Below, in pieces: positions 54,739 to 63,543 of a stretch of 64,000 nucleotides of DNA. The position numbers and the translations under genes were made by a program. How positions within the stretch are numbered: the stretch's first letter is position 1; every line of letters starts with the position of its first letter. Origin of the DNA: Pedobacter sp. ISL-64 (GTDB taxonomy: Bacteria; Bacteroidota; Bacteroidia; Sphingobacteriales; Sphingobacteriaceae); the NCBI RefSeq assembly GCF_018613605.1, contig NZ_JAGGPU010000001.1:124001-188000 (forward strand), written 5' to 3'. Under the pieces are notes generated by a model. That model ran no database searches, was not told the origin of the DNA, and saw only the letters and a list, made by a program, of their open reading frames with translations.

Positions 54739-54781
54739 AAGCCTGCTATTTGATACTAAAGTCAAATCAGCAGGCTTTTGT
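54739..54781. terminator. Bidirectional terminator
   Basis: AAGCCTGCT...ATTTGA pairs with TCAAAT...AGCAGGCTT (54739-54777), followed by TTTTG on the plus strand. It separates the solitary regulator gene from the convergent M28 peptidase gene. Confidence 0.8.
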
Positions 54782-54798
54782 TTATACAGTATATTGCT

Positions 54799-56367
54799 TT
54801 AAGGTCTTGCGGGTTGTGGAGCAGGTAGTTCTTTTCTTGGGATCTGTGCCTCGCGCTGCGAAGTATTGTAAACAAAAGAAGCGATAATGGTTGCCGCCTG
54901 TTTTAAATCATCCTCAACAAGCCTATCATAAGTATCCATATTGCTATGGTGGGTACGGGTATTGTAATCGGCAGGATCCTGAATAAACTGGAAACCTGGG
55001 ATACCTACGGCATCAAAGGCTTGGTGATCGGTACCGCCTGTGTTATTAATGGTGATGGTGGTAGCGCCAAGATCGTTAAAAGGTGTTAACCAACTTTGAA
55101 AAATTGGACCAGCAGCTGCATTGCCCTGTAAATAAACGCCACGGATTTTTCCTGTTCCATTATCGAGGTTGTAATAAGCTGATATTTTTTTCTGGTCTGG
55201 TGTTAATACCATCGTTTTCGGATCGCCAAAATGTTTTGCCACATAACCCCTCGATCCAAATAAACCTTGCTCTTCTGAGCTCCAAAGTGCAATACGGATG
55301 GTGCGCTTTGGTTTAAAATCTATCGCTTTTAAAATACGCATGGCTTCCATCATTACGGTAGAACCTGCTGCATTATCTGTAGCACCCGTTGCCGCATGCC
55401 ACGAATCGAAGTGCCCGCCAATCATTACCACTTCATCTTTTAGTTTTTTATCGGTCCCAGGTATTTCGGCAATTACGTTATATCCTTGAGGATCTTGGTC
55501 GTAAAAAGAGGTTTTAATGTCAGCTTCAATTTCTACAGGCTTGCCAGCACGTAAAAGACGCAATATATGCAAGAAATCTTCTGCTGCAACTTCAAGCTCA
55601 GGCGATACCGGTTTTGCATCTAAAGCATAAGAAGCACCGTTACTGGTGAAAAACGTCCCCTGTCCTCCACGGGCATAAGTTAAAATTAAACCTACTTTTT
55701 CTTCTACCAGCATGGCACTCATTGCCGCGCGGATTTCACGCATTTTCATCATCTGCGCCATTCTATCGGCCATTGGCCCGCCAGTAGGGCGTTGTCTTGG
55801 GCCTGCAGTTTGTGGTTTTGCTGCGGCCATTTGTGCCAGGGTAGTATCGGCATAGCGCAGAAAATCGGGCTTAATGCCACTTGTTAGCGGGGTACCCTGA
55901 TCCATCATAACGATTTTTCCGGCCAATTTGCCTTTATATTTTGCTAAATCGGCAACACTATCGGCCTTGATTAAAATTACCTGCGATTTGATCGGGCCAT
56001 TTGTACCGGGTGTCCATGCTTTAGGAGAGGCAATAATGGTATGATAGTAAGGAAGTGTAGTGGCGGCATAGTATTTGTCTATCTGCCAGCCTTTACCGAA
56101 AGTTCCCCAGGCTTCAAGATGTACATTTTTCAATCCCCAATCGGTTAGTTGCTTCACAGCCCAATCCTGTGCTTTTTTTAATCCCGGAGAGTTTGATAAA
56201 CGGGGACCGCTTACATCAGTTAAATTAAAAGCAATATCCATTGCCTTCGAATTTTCTAAACCTTCCTTTCTTATTTTTTGTACTACAGCTGCATCAGGGG
56301 TGTCTTGTGCAAAAGCTGAAAAGCACAGGCCAAAGGCCAATGCGGTAATTGTAAATTTTTTGATCAT
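54799..56367 (-). CDS. M28 family zinc aminopeptidase (secreted)
   Basis: 522 residues. Signal peptide MIKKFTITALAFGLCFSAFAQ. A PA-like insert (about 130-250) precedes the catalytic domain with the metal ligands: H319 and D331 (GGHFDSWHAATGATDNAAG), E365/E366 (WSSEEQGLFGSRGYV), NLDNGTG and THHSNMDTYD. A low-complexity Pro/Gln/Arg patch (GPRQRPTGGP) lies in the PA region. Cleaves N-terminal residues of peptides in the periplasm or outside. Single gene. Confidence 0.92.
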   Translation of the reverse strand: MIKKFTITALAFGLCFSAFAQDTPDAAVVQKIRKEGLENSKAMDIAFNLTDVSGPRLSNSPGLKKAQDWAVKQLTDWGLKNVHLEAWGTFGKGWQIDKYYAATTLPYYHTIIASPKAWTPGTNGPIKSQVILIKADSVADLAKYKGKLAGKIVMMDQGTPLTSGIKPDFLRYADTTLAQMAAAKPQTAGPRQRPTGGPMADRMAQMMKMREIRAAMSAMLVEEKVGLILTYARGGQGTFFTSNGASYALDAKPVSPELEVAAEDFLHILRLLRAGKPVEIEADIKTSFYDQDPQGYNVIAEIPGTDKKLKDEVVMIGGHFDSWHAATGATDNAAGSTVMMEAMRILKAIDFKPKRTIRIALWSSEEQGLFGSRGYVAKHFGDPKTMVLTPDQKKISAYYNLDNGTGKIRGVYLQGNAAAGPIFQSWLTPFNDLGATTITINNTGGTDHQAFDAVGIPGFQFIQDPADYNTRTHHSNMDTYDRLVEDDLKQAATIIASFVYNTSQREAQIPRKELPAPQPARP

Positions 56368-56486
56368 TTTATGAATAATTTGGTGGTTGATTTTGATCTA
56401 AAATACACTTTAAACCACTTCAAATTATTATCCAATGAGATTTTTACATATCGCATTGTCTGGTACAAGAAATTTACAGATTGAAA

Positions 56487-57284
56487 CTATTTTATGCTCT
56501 TTTTGGTTACAATAAAATAGCCAATAATGAAAAGAACCAAAGCATAAATCAAGCTTGTCCATATTTCCTGCGTAAAAACCGGAAAATCCAGCGGATCGCC
56601 TCCTTTTTTTACCTTGGTCATCTTTAAAGACAGAGCAGGTAATGAATAAGGAATCAGGTAAGCATATTTCCACCCTACATTTGCGGTAATAATGCCCATA
56701 ATGGTTCCAATAAAGCCAATGCCCATTGGCTTAAGAAAATCGCTCCATAGCAAACTTAATATAAACTGTAGCGATAAAATGCCTAAAGATGATAAGAATA
56801 GTTTGCCGTAAGAGTTAACCAGGATATTTAGCGGGTTGTATTGATTAAAATTAAGCTTAGGCAACAATACCTGTAATAAGTGGCCAAAGGCATAGGTAAG
56901 TGTCGCAAATAAGAATAAACAGATAAATATTAACAGGACCGCATACAGGTATTTAGCCGCATAAATCGAAAATTTATTTAGGGGTTGGGCAAATAACATT
57001 TTCCAGGTATCGTTCTTATGTTCGATGTTATTGACCGAAAAGGCCATGAATATAACATAGAAGGGCATTATTAAGAATCCCATTACGCCGAGTGCTGCAC
57101 CGCTGTAATGCGCCCATAATACCATTGGAGGATATTGCCTGGCGATGATTTTCTCGGCGTCGGAATAAAAACCAAAGCTGATTAATGCGCATATAATAAC
57201 CGGTAATAATATAGCTGCCCAGAAGGCTAAGGTTTTTCTGGATTTGTAAAATTCTGATACTAAAGAAATATAAAGAGCGTGCAT
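56487..57284 (-). CDS. ABC-2 type transporter permease
   Basis: 265 residues from ATG 57284, 1 nt after the ATPase stop. Six hydrophobic helices; N-terminal SEFYKSRKTLAFWAAILLPV and SVNNIEHKNDTWKMLFAQPL are typical of ABC-2 permeases such as those for lantibiotic immunity (MutE/EpiE) and bacitracin export. The substrate is unknown. Confidence 0.82.
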   Translation of the reverse strand: MHALYISLVSEFYKSRKTLAFWAAILLPVIICALISFGFYSDAEKIIARQYPPMVLWAHYSGAALGVMGFLIMPFYVIFMAFSVNNIEHKNDTWKMLFAQPLNKFSIYAAKYLYAVLLIFICLFLFATLTYAFGHLLQVLLPKLNFNQYNPLNILVNSYGKLFLSSLGILSLQFILSLLWSDFLKPMGIGFIGTIMGIITANVGWKYAYLIPYSLPALSLKMTKVKKGGDPLDFPVFTQEIWTSLIYALVLFIIGYFIVTKKSIK

Positions 57285-57285
57285 G

Positions 57286-58194
57286 TTAGTTTGTTTTGGT
57301 AATATCAAGGAATAAATTTTCGAGGTCTTTTCTTTGCTGGTAAAGACTGCTTACAGTAAAACCATTTTGGATAAGTAATGTATTTAGTTCTCCACTTTTT
57401 TGTGATGAAGTAAATGGTATAGTAATTATCTTTTCGGTTTTTGCTATAATTTCATAACCCGACTTTGTTAAAAGGGAGCTTGCGCTTTCGATCTTGTCGA
57501 CTTCGATTTCGAGCATTGGTTTGCTTAGTAAATGAAGTTCGTTAATGGTGCCCTGAAATAATAGTTGACCTTTGTTTATAATGCCAACATGGGTTGCTGT
57601 TCTTTCTATTTCTGCCAATAAGTGGCTTGAAACCAATATTGTTTTTTGGTGTTTTGTAGCTAAATCGATCATGAGGTTCCGGACCTCAATAATGCCGTTT
57701 GGATCTAAGCCATTTGTAGGCTCATCCAGCAGGAGTAATTCCGGGTCTGAAATTAGTGCCTGCGCAATGCCTAGCCGTTGTTTCATACCTAACGAATATT
57801 TACTGGCTTTTTTATTTGCTGCGTCTGTCAAACCTACTAGCGACAGCATTTCATCAGCTTTCGTTTTTTTTATGCCTAACAGAATACAGCGGTTAATGAG
57901 GTTTTCTTTCCCTGTTAAATGCCCATAAATGGCTGGCTGTTCTACTAGCGCACCAATGCGTTTAAGGGTAGCTATGCGATTACTGTTTATTTCTTTACCG
58001 AATATAAAAACCTGATCGGATGGCGATTTGAGCAGGTTGAGCAAGATTTTTATAGTGGTTGTTTTTCCAGCCCCATTTGGGCCTAAGAAGCCGTAAATAC
58101 TGCCTTTTGGTACTTGTAATGAAAGATCTTTTACAATAACCTGGTTACCGAAGTTAAAGTTTAAACCTACAGTTTCGATAGCGTAATTACCCAT
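57286..58194 (-). CDS. ABC transporter ATP-binding protein
   Basis: 302 residues. Walker A GPNGAGKTTT (38-47), signature YSLGMKQRLGIAQAL, Walker B LLLLDEPTNGLDPNG, and H-loop LVSSHLLAEIE. The closest type is the BcrA/LanF export and immunity class. Co-transcribed with the permease (1 nt gap) and with the small membrane protein upstream. Confidence 0.93.
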   Translation of the reverse strand: MGNYAIETVGLNFNFGNQVIVKDLSLQVPKGSIYGFLGPNGAGKTTTIKILLNLLKSPSDQVFIFGKEINSNRIATLKRIGALVEQPAIYGHLTGKENLINRCILLGIKKTKADEMLSLVGLTDAANKKASKYSLGMKQRLGIAQALISDPELLLLDEPTNGLDPNGIIEVRNLMIDLATKHQKTILVSSHLLAEIERTATHVGIINKGQLLFQGTINELHLLSKPMLEIEVDKIESASSLLTKSGYEIIAKTEKIITIPFTSSQKSGELNTLLIQNGFTVSSLYQQRKDLENLFLDITKTN

Positions 58195-58199
58195 TGTTT

Positions 58200-58457
58200 C
58201 TATTTGAAAATAGCAGTTACTTGTTTCACAACAGACCCAGATGTTTTTGTAGGTTTTACAACTATTTCTGCATCATTCTGATTGGTGCTAACGGTAAGTG
58301 TTAAAATAATCATCATAAATACTGGTAATAATAAAAGTAAAAATGGCGATGTGTTTGCTAACTTTTTCATGATCGATAGTTTTATTTGAGCGGTTGCGAA
58401 AATACCATCAGTAATTACTGTTTCATTTTTTAAGTTGATTGCTGATGATGTTTTCAT
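58200..58457 (-). CDS. Small membrane-anchored protein, unknown
   Basis: 85 residues from ATG 58457 (MKTSSAINLKNETVITDGIF). One transmembrane helix (about 36-56; PFLLLLLPVFMMIILTLTV) and a basic/serine-rich tail. Its stop lies 5 nt before the ATPase start, so it is the first gene of the ABC operon. No family recognised. Confidence 0.6.
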   Translation of the reverse strand: MKTSSAINLKNETVITDGIFATAQIKLSIMKKLANTSPFLLLLLPVFMMIILTLTVSTNQNDAEIVVKPTKTSGSVVKQVTAIFK

Positions 58458-58584
58458 TTTGTTTTCGTTTTGATGATTCAAAGAAACTCAAGAAAAACAA
58501 GCTGCTAAAATCTATTATACCAAGTGTTCAAGATTCTAGATCAACAGACATTTTTGGCGTTTGTCGATAAAATTTGCCTATTGG

Positions 58585-58614
58585 GCCGTTGGTAGAAAAA
58601 AAATGCCCGTTGGT
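58585..58614. promoter_or_regulatory. Two direct repeats (NCCGTTGGT) 21 bp apart, candidate LytTR operator
   Basis: GCCGTTGGT (58585-58593) and CCCGTTGGT (58606-58614) are spaced by exactly 21 bp. Each matches 8 of 9 positions of the LytTR-domain site [TA][AC][CA]GTTN[AG][TG], which is used as paired direct repeats with this spacing. They sit between the ABC operon and the divergent LytS/LytTR operon, and could control either. Binding is inference. Confidence 0.55.
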
Positions 58615-58720
58615 AGATTGTGTAAGTAAATCGATAAAACTTTATTTATTTTGGATGCATGAAAAAAAGCAGTACTAAAATATGCTGGTTAACTGCTTTT
58701 TATTGTTAAACAACTTGTAA

Positions 58721-59746
58721 ATGAAAGAAAATAAGGGAGCTTTAATATTGCACAGCATTTTCTGGGCAATAATATTGGTGGCTGCTGTTGTTATTGTAAT
58801 AACGACCGGTTCGAAAATAACGTTAAAACGAGAATTAATTTCATTTGGGCTATTTGGAATCCTGAATGTTTCCCTTTTCTACATAAACTATATTTTTTTA
58901 ATCCCTGAACTTATTAAGAGAAGAAAAAAATATTGGCTTTATGTTCTCGCTTTTTTTCTGATGATTGCAGTTGCAGCCTTAATTAAGACAATTATTGCAG
59001 TGTTAAATCCTGCAGATATGATGATGGTAAGAGGCGAAAAAGCAGAGTACAATGTGAATGAATATTTTGCAGGTAAAGCTTTTATTGGCGGCTTTTTCAT
59101 GATTAGCAGCTGCATTATCAAATTCACCATCGATTGGTTTGGAAGCGAAAGGATTCAGCGGAATTTAGAAAGCGAACGACGCGAAATGGAACTTCAGTTT
59201 TTAAAATCGCAGCTCAACCCACATTTTCTTTTCAATTCGCTAAACAATATCTATTCCCTGGCCTATCAGAAATCGGATAAAACAGCCGATGCCATTATGA
59301 AGCTTTCGGAGATTATGCGCTACATGATTTATGAGAGCAATACCCCAACAGTAGCGCTAAGCAAGGAAGTAGACTATTTAACCAGTTATATCGAACTACA
59401 AAAAATAAGGTTTAAAGATGGTGCCTATATAGAGCTTACCTTAAACGGCGAAATTGACAATCAAAAAATTGTTCCTTTAATGTTGATTTCATTTGTAGAA
59501 AATGCATTTAAACATGGTGTAGTAACCGATCCGGCAGAACCAGTAAAAATTAATATCATTGCCAACCAGAAAATTTTGCATTTTAGTGTAGTTAATAAAA
59601 AGAATCAACAGAATAAAGATGCACAAGGAGGGGTTGGTTTAACCAATGTAGAACGACGATTACAATTGGTTTACCCTGATAGATATAAATTAAATGTTGT
59701 AAATTCGGCTACTCATTATACCTGTGAACTGATGATTGACATATAA
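58721..59746 (+). CDS. LytS-type sensor histidine kinase
   Basis: 341 residues. Four transmembrane helices (about 8-30, 42-62, 72-95, 118-138), then the His_kinase domain with phosphoacceptor H168 in KSQLNPHFLFNSLNNI, an ATPase with FVENAFKHG, and GGVGLTNVERRL. Signals at the membrane; the ligand is unknown. Followed by its LytTR regulator after 54 nt. Confidence 0.92.
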   Translation: MKENKGALILHSIFWAIILVAAVVIVITTGSKITLKRELISFGLFGILNVSLFYINYIFLIPELIKRRKKYWLYVLAFFLMIAVAALIKTIIAVLNPADMMMVRGEKAEYNVNEYFAGKAFIGGFFMISSCIIKFTIDWFGSERIQRNLESERREMELQFLKSQLNPHFLFNSLNNIYSLAYQKSDKTADAIMKLSEIMRYMIYESNTPTVALSKEVDYLTSYIELQKIRFKDGAYIELTLNGEIDNQKIVPLMLISFVENAFKHGVVTDPAEPVKINIIANQKILHFSVVNKKNQQNKDAQGGVGLTNVERRLQLVYPDRYKLNVVNSATHYTCELMIDI

Positions 59747-59800
59747 TCCGATAATCAAACATAAACCGGATAAAATCATTAATTAAAATAATAACCTAAA

Positions 59801-60550
59801 ATGAACTTAAACTGTATTGTTGTTGATGATGAGCCTTTAGCGCTTGATATTTTACAGGATTATATTTCGAAAGTACCTTTTTTAACCATGGTTAAAAGGT
59901 GCGAAAACCCTATTGAAGCTTTACAGATTGTTCAGGGTGGAGGGATTGATCTTGTGTTTTTAGATATTCAAATGCCAGAGCTAACCGGAATCCAGTTTTT
60001 AAAAATTGCTGGCAATAAATGCCACTACATATTAACTACCGCTTATCCACAATATGCTTTAGAAAGTTACGACCTAAATGTTTCGGATTACCTGTTAAAG
60101 CCAATTGCATTCGACCGTTTTTATAAAGCGGTGGAAAAAGTACATAATCAGGTAAAACCTGTTGAAGCCCCTGCAAGTGTAGCACAGCCCATCGTTACAC
60201 CTGCACCGTTTTCTGGCTCAGCAAATCCTGTGCAAGATTATATTTTCGTTAAAACAGAGCACAAGATTCAAAAAATATATCTGCACAATATTTTATTCAT
60301 CGAAGGTTTAAAAGATTACATCTCGATATTTACGAAAGATGAACGTGTAATTACGCTACAGAGTATGAAGAAGATGGAAGAAGCTTTACCTCAAGGTCAG
60401 TTTATCAGGGTGCACAAATCTTATATTGTGGCTGTTGATAAAATTGAAAGTATTGAGCGTAGCCGCATTACCATCAATCAGAAGATTATCCCTGTTGGCG
60501 ATACTTACCGCGATGAATTTTTCAGGGTGATCGGAAATAAGAACATTTAG
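59801..60550 (+). CDS. LytTR-family response regulator
   Basis: 249 residues. Receiver domain with DDEP (9-12) and phosphoacceptor D55 (LVFLDIQMPE); the LytTR DNA-binding domain covers about 140-245 (FVKTEHKIQKIYLHNILFIEGLKDY and FIRVHKSYIVAVDKIESI as separate motifs). The cognate binding site may be the repeats at 58585-58614. Targets probably include its own operon or the ABC operon. Confidence 0.93.
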   Translation: MNLNCIVVDDEPLALDILQDYISKVPFLTMVKRCENPIEALQIVQGGGIDLVFLDIQMPELTGIQFLKIAGNKCHYILTTAYPQYALESYDLNVSDYLLKPIAFDRFYKAVEKVHNQVKPVEAPASVAQPIVTPAPFSGSANPVQDYIFVKTEHKIQKIYLHNILFIEGLKDYISIFTKDERVITLQSMKKMEEALPQGQFIRVHKSYIVAVDKIESIERSRITINQKIIPVGDTYRDEFFRVIGNKNI

Positions 60551-60637
60551 AGCGGTTGGCGTTAGGCGCTTAATCAGTTCAAACAATTAACCTTTTAATT
60601 GCCACGGAAGCACAGAAACCACGGAATGATCCTGCCG

Positions 60638-60675
60638 CGATTGTCATCCTGAGCGGAGTCGAAGGATCTTTAAAG
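60638..60675. repeat. Half copy of the CGTCATCCTGAAC intergenic repeat
   Basis: Reads TTGTCATCCTGAGCGGAGTC followed by GAAGGATCTTTAAAG, similar to the arms at 8549 and 23015. Preceded by repetitive text with CCACGGAAGCACAGAAACCACGG. No gene in the 142-bp gap between the LytTR regulator and the acyltransferase gene. Confidence 0.5.
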
Positions 60676-60692
60676 AGAAGTAATAAATAAAA

Positions 60693-61451
60693 CTACAGAA
60701 CAGCAGCCTGTGCCATTGGTTGACCTAAAGCTTTCCTGATTTCGTTTTCTACCTCAAGCGTGATATCATTTGGTGTTTTTGCGCCTGGTTCTATCGGTTT
60801 TAAAACCGTCCATTTTAGCGCATTGCCAGTGGTTAACGGAAACATGCCAAAGCGAACAATTTTCCACGAATTTTCTATGGCTACCGGAACAACCAAGGCA
60901 TTAGGAACTACCTTTAATATGGTAGCAATACCTCCAAATTGAAATGTTTTCAACTGACCATCTTTCGCCCGGGTTCCCTCTGGGAAAATAACAGTGCTCC
61001 AATTGTTTTCTTTCATTCTACGGCCAAGTTTAATGATTTCGGAAATGGCCTGTTTGTTATCTTTTCGGTTGATGTTTGCCCCACCGCCTAAACGCAGGTT
61101 AATGGATATGGATGGAATACCTTTGGTAAGCTCAATTTTAGAGATAAATTTTGCACTATGTTTCCTTAAAAACCAAATTAACGAAGGGATATCGTACATG
61201 CTCTGGTGGTTTGCGGCAAAAATAATTGGTCTATCTGTCGGTAAATCGTATTCATTCTTAAAACTGATTGAATTGAATAGAAAGATCTGGCAGTAGGTTA
61301 GGAAAAAGTTAAGGATATCTACCGAAACTTTATGCGCTTTATAACCAAAAAGCTTAAAGCAAATCCATTGTATAGGATGGAAGATACAAAGTGTTAATCC
61401 AAAGAAAATATAAAAAATAGGGCTTAAAATATATCCGAAAAGCTTGCTCAT
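60693..61451 (-). CDS. 1-acyl-sn-glycerol-3-phosphate acyltransferase family protein
   Basis: 252 residues. Transfers an acyl chain to lysophosphatidic acid in phospholipid synthesis. The acyltransferase motifs are NHQSMYD (81-87, catalytic H82/D87) and FPEGTRAKDGQL. Two N-terminal hydrophobic segments (about 5-32 and 46-62) give membrane association. Full length. Confidence 0.92.
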   Translation of the reverse strand: MSKLFGYILSPIFYIFFGLTLCIFHPIQWICFKLFGYKAHKVSVDILNFFLTYCQIFLFNSISFKNEYDLPTDRPIIFAANHQSMYDIPSLIWFLRKHSAKFISKIELTKGIPSISINLRLGGGANINRKDNKQAISEIIKLGRRMKENNWSTVIFPEGTRAKDGQLKTFQFGGIATILKVVPNALVVPVAIENSWKIVRFGMFPLTTGNALKWTVLKPIEPGAKTPNDITLEVENEIRKALGQPMAQAAVL

Positions 61452-61487
61452 CTGGTTGATTTAATAGATGGCAAAGATAATAATAAA

Positions 61488-61949
61488 TTATTCTGGTTCT
61501 TTGAAGATGTATTTTTCTTCGTATCCAATCTCAAACGTTTTTAAGAAACTGGTATACTCCTGTAAAAAGGTCTCCTTTTTATGGTGCTGTTCCTGGTTTT
61601 GGATGTATTGAATAACTTGTTGAACATGGCTTTTTGAATAAGAGAATGCGCCATAACCTTCTTGCCAAGCAAATTTAACTTTACAAAATCTCTGATCGTT
61701 AATCCATTTTGAACTTTCTGTTTTTACATTCTGAATCAGGCTGGAAATGGATTGGTGCGGCCGCATACCAACAAAGATGTGAATATGATCCGGCATACAA
61801 TTGATCTGGATCATTTTATGGTTATTTGCCTGAAATATCCCTGTGATATATTTCAAAAGCCTTTCCTTCCAATCTTTATGGATTAATGAGGCCCGAAATT
61901 TAACGGCAAAAACAAATTGAATATGCAATTGGGTATAGGTATTCGGCAT
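61488..61949 (-). mobile_element. Y1 tyrosine transposase (IS200/IS605 TnpA, RAYT-like)
   Basis: 153 residues, complete. Single-strand transposase/endonuclease fold: HUH motif H55-I-H57 in CMPDHIHIFVG, and the nucleophile Tyr at 115 (HVQQVIQYIQNQ). EGYGAFSYSKS is a conserved Bacteroidota version. No TnpB (IS605) gene is adjacent. Palindromes with a GTTCC...GGAAC core crowd its 5' side (61978-62944), which is the arrangement of REP-associated transposases. Whether it is mobile or domesticated is unknown. Single copy in this window. Confidence 0.88.
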
Positions 61950-61977
61950 GGCATTTTAAATTTAAATCAACATTAAA

Positions 61978-62262
61978 CGTTTCTACGGAACGAAAATCGC
62001 AAACCGCAATTTTTGCCGCCGAGGACTTGTCCGATAAGGGACGTTAATAATTTTGGGATGATTTAATATTTAAGAATTGCTAGGCAATTTAAAACAAATA
62101 TCTTATTAAATAAGGGTTGATGCATTGTTTTGCAATCTTAAATTAGGTGCAATTTTTTGAATTATAAAAAGATGTACAATTTTTTATTGGCCACGAAACG
62201 TTCCTACGGAACGAAAATTGCAATTTGCATTATTTCTACCTAGGATTTGTTCCTACGGAACA
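61978..62262. repeat. REP-like palindromes upstream of the transposase
   Basis: CGTTTCTACGGAACG (61978-61992), CGTTCCTACGGAACG (62199-62213) and TGTTCCTACGGAACA (62248-62262) are short inverted repeats with a GTTCC(N3)GGAAC core. They lie 5' of the Y1 transposase gene and before the tandem array. The last carries flanking text (GGATTT and GCTTATGGATTTA) shared with the array units, so it is a degenerate half unit. Confidence 0.75.
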
Positions 62263-62304
62263 GCTTATGGATTTAGAATAAAGGTGTACCATTTTTTTTT
62301 AAAA

Positions 62305-62957
62305 GATTTTATAATTCACCAGATTGCCCTAATGTCCCATTGGAACATATGCTGGGCATAAAAAAATATGCAATATTTTTTATTGTATTATTTCTACCAG
62401 GATTTGTTCCTATGGAACAGCTTATGGATTTATTGACAAAATAATAAGCACTTGGAGTAAATAGAGGTGTGCCATTTTTTTAAAAAGATTTTATAATTCA
62501 CCAGATTGCCCTAATGTCCCATTGGGACATATGCTGGGCATAAAAAAATATGCAATATTTTTTATTGTATTATTTCTACCAGGATTTGTTCCTATGGAAC
62601 AGCTTATGGATTTATTGACAAAATAATAAGCACTTGGAGTAAATAGAGGTGTGCCATTTTTTTAAAAAAAAATTATAATTCGCCAGGTTGCCCTAATGTT
62701 CCGTTGGGACATATGCTGGGCAGAAAAAAATATGCAATATTTTTTATTGTATTATTTCTACCAGGATTTGTTCCTATGGAACAGCTTAATGGATTTATTG
62801 ACAAAATAATAAGCACTTAGAGTAAATAGAGGTGCCATTTTTTTAAAAAAAAATTATAATTCGCCAGGTTGCCCTAATGTTCCGTTGGGACATATGCTGG
62901 GTAGCAAAAAAATATGCAATATTTTTATGTTCCGTTAGGAACATTTGGTGGTTGTCC
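62305..62957. repeat. 182-bp tandem repeat array with two palindromes per unit
   Basis: Three full units and one partial unit: 62305-62486, 62487-62668, 62669-62849 (181 bp) and 62850-62957. Each full unit holds ATGTCCCATTGGGACAT-type (62332-62348, 62514-62530, 62696-62712, 62877-62893) and TGTTCCTATGGAACA-type palindromes (62405-62419, 62587-62601, 62769-62783). The array ends in ATGTTCCGTTAGGAACAT (62927-62944), 17 bp before the NUDIX gene stop. No ORF. Sites vary but the palindromes stay symmetric or nearly so. Confidence 0.85.
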
Positions 62958-62960
62958 GAG

Positions 62961-63515
62961 CTACAATTCGCCATTCATTATCATCAGCTTTGCTCTTAAA
63001 ATTGCGGCAACGCTTATCGAATCGGTAATCTCTCCATTCGAAACCATTTGATAAGCCTCATTAAAGGGCAATTTTTTTACCACGAGTTGTTCCGTTTCTT
63101 CTGGCATCGCGATACCTTGAATTAAACCAGTAGCAACATAGATTATGCTCAGTTCATCGCTCACAGAGTTAGATAAATGTATTCTTTGGATCTCTTTCCA
63201 GTTTCTGGCGCTCATTCCCGTTTCTTCCAATAATTCCCTTCTGGCGCTTTCTAGCGATGCTTCGTGAAATGGGCCACCACCTTCGGGAATTTCCCAGCTG
63301 TAAGCGTTTAGGGCATACCGATATTGACCAACCAACCAGGTATTGTAATTTTCATCTAGTGGGAGGATTCCGATCGCCAGGTTTTTAAAATGAACCGTAC
63401 CATAAATTCCTTTTCCGCCAGAGGGGTTAATCACCTGATGTTCGGTTAAGCGGATCCAGTTGTTATCGTACTTTACCTCGCTCTCTAGTGTTTTCCAAGG
63501 GTTGATCTCTTCCAT
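62961..63515 (-). CDS. NUDIX hydrolase (ADP-ribose pyrophosphatase-like)
   Basis: 184 residues. The Nudix box G(x5)E(x7)REUxEExGU is complete: GGGPFHE...RRELLEETGM (about 79-101). ILPLDENYNTWLVGQYRYAL and WEIPEGGG precede it, as in ADP-sugar pyrophosphatases. Cleaves a nucleoside diphosphate linked to another group. Single gene next to the repeat array. Confidence 0.92.
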   Translation of the reverse strand: MEEINPWKTLESEVKYDNNWIRLTEHQVINPSGGKGIYGTVHFKNLAIGILPLDENYNTWLVGQYRYALNAYSWEIPEGGGPFHEASLESARRELLEETGMSARNWKEIQRIHLSNSVSDELSIIYVATGLIQGIAMPEETEQLVVKKLPFNEAYQMVSNGEITDSISVAAILRAKLMIMNGEL

Positions 63516-63543
63516 GGTGCAAGATAAGCAATATGATTTTATC

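Noticed and set aside
56428..56673. An 81-codon minus-strand frame near the ABC permease
   Set aside because: It is out of frame within the permease 3' end and has no start context or homologous features.
62305..62957. Possible CRISPR array from regular repeats
   Set aside because: The units are 182 bp direct tandem copies with no unique spacers, and no cas gene is near.
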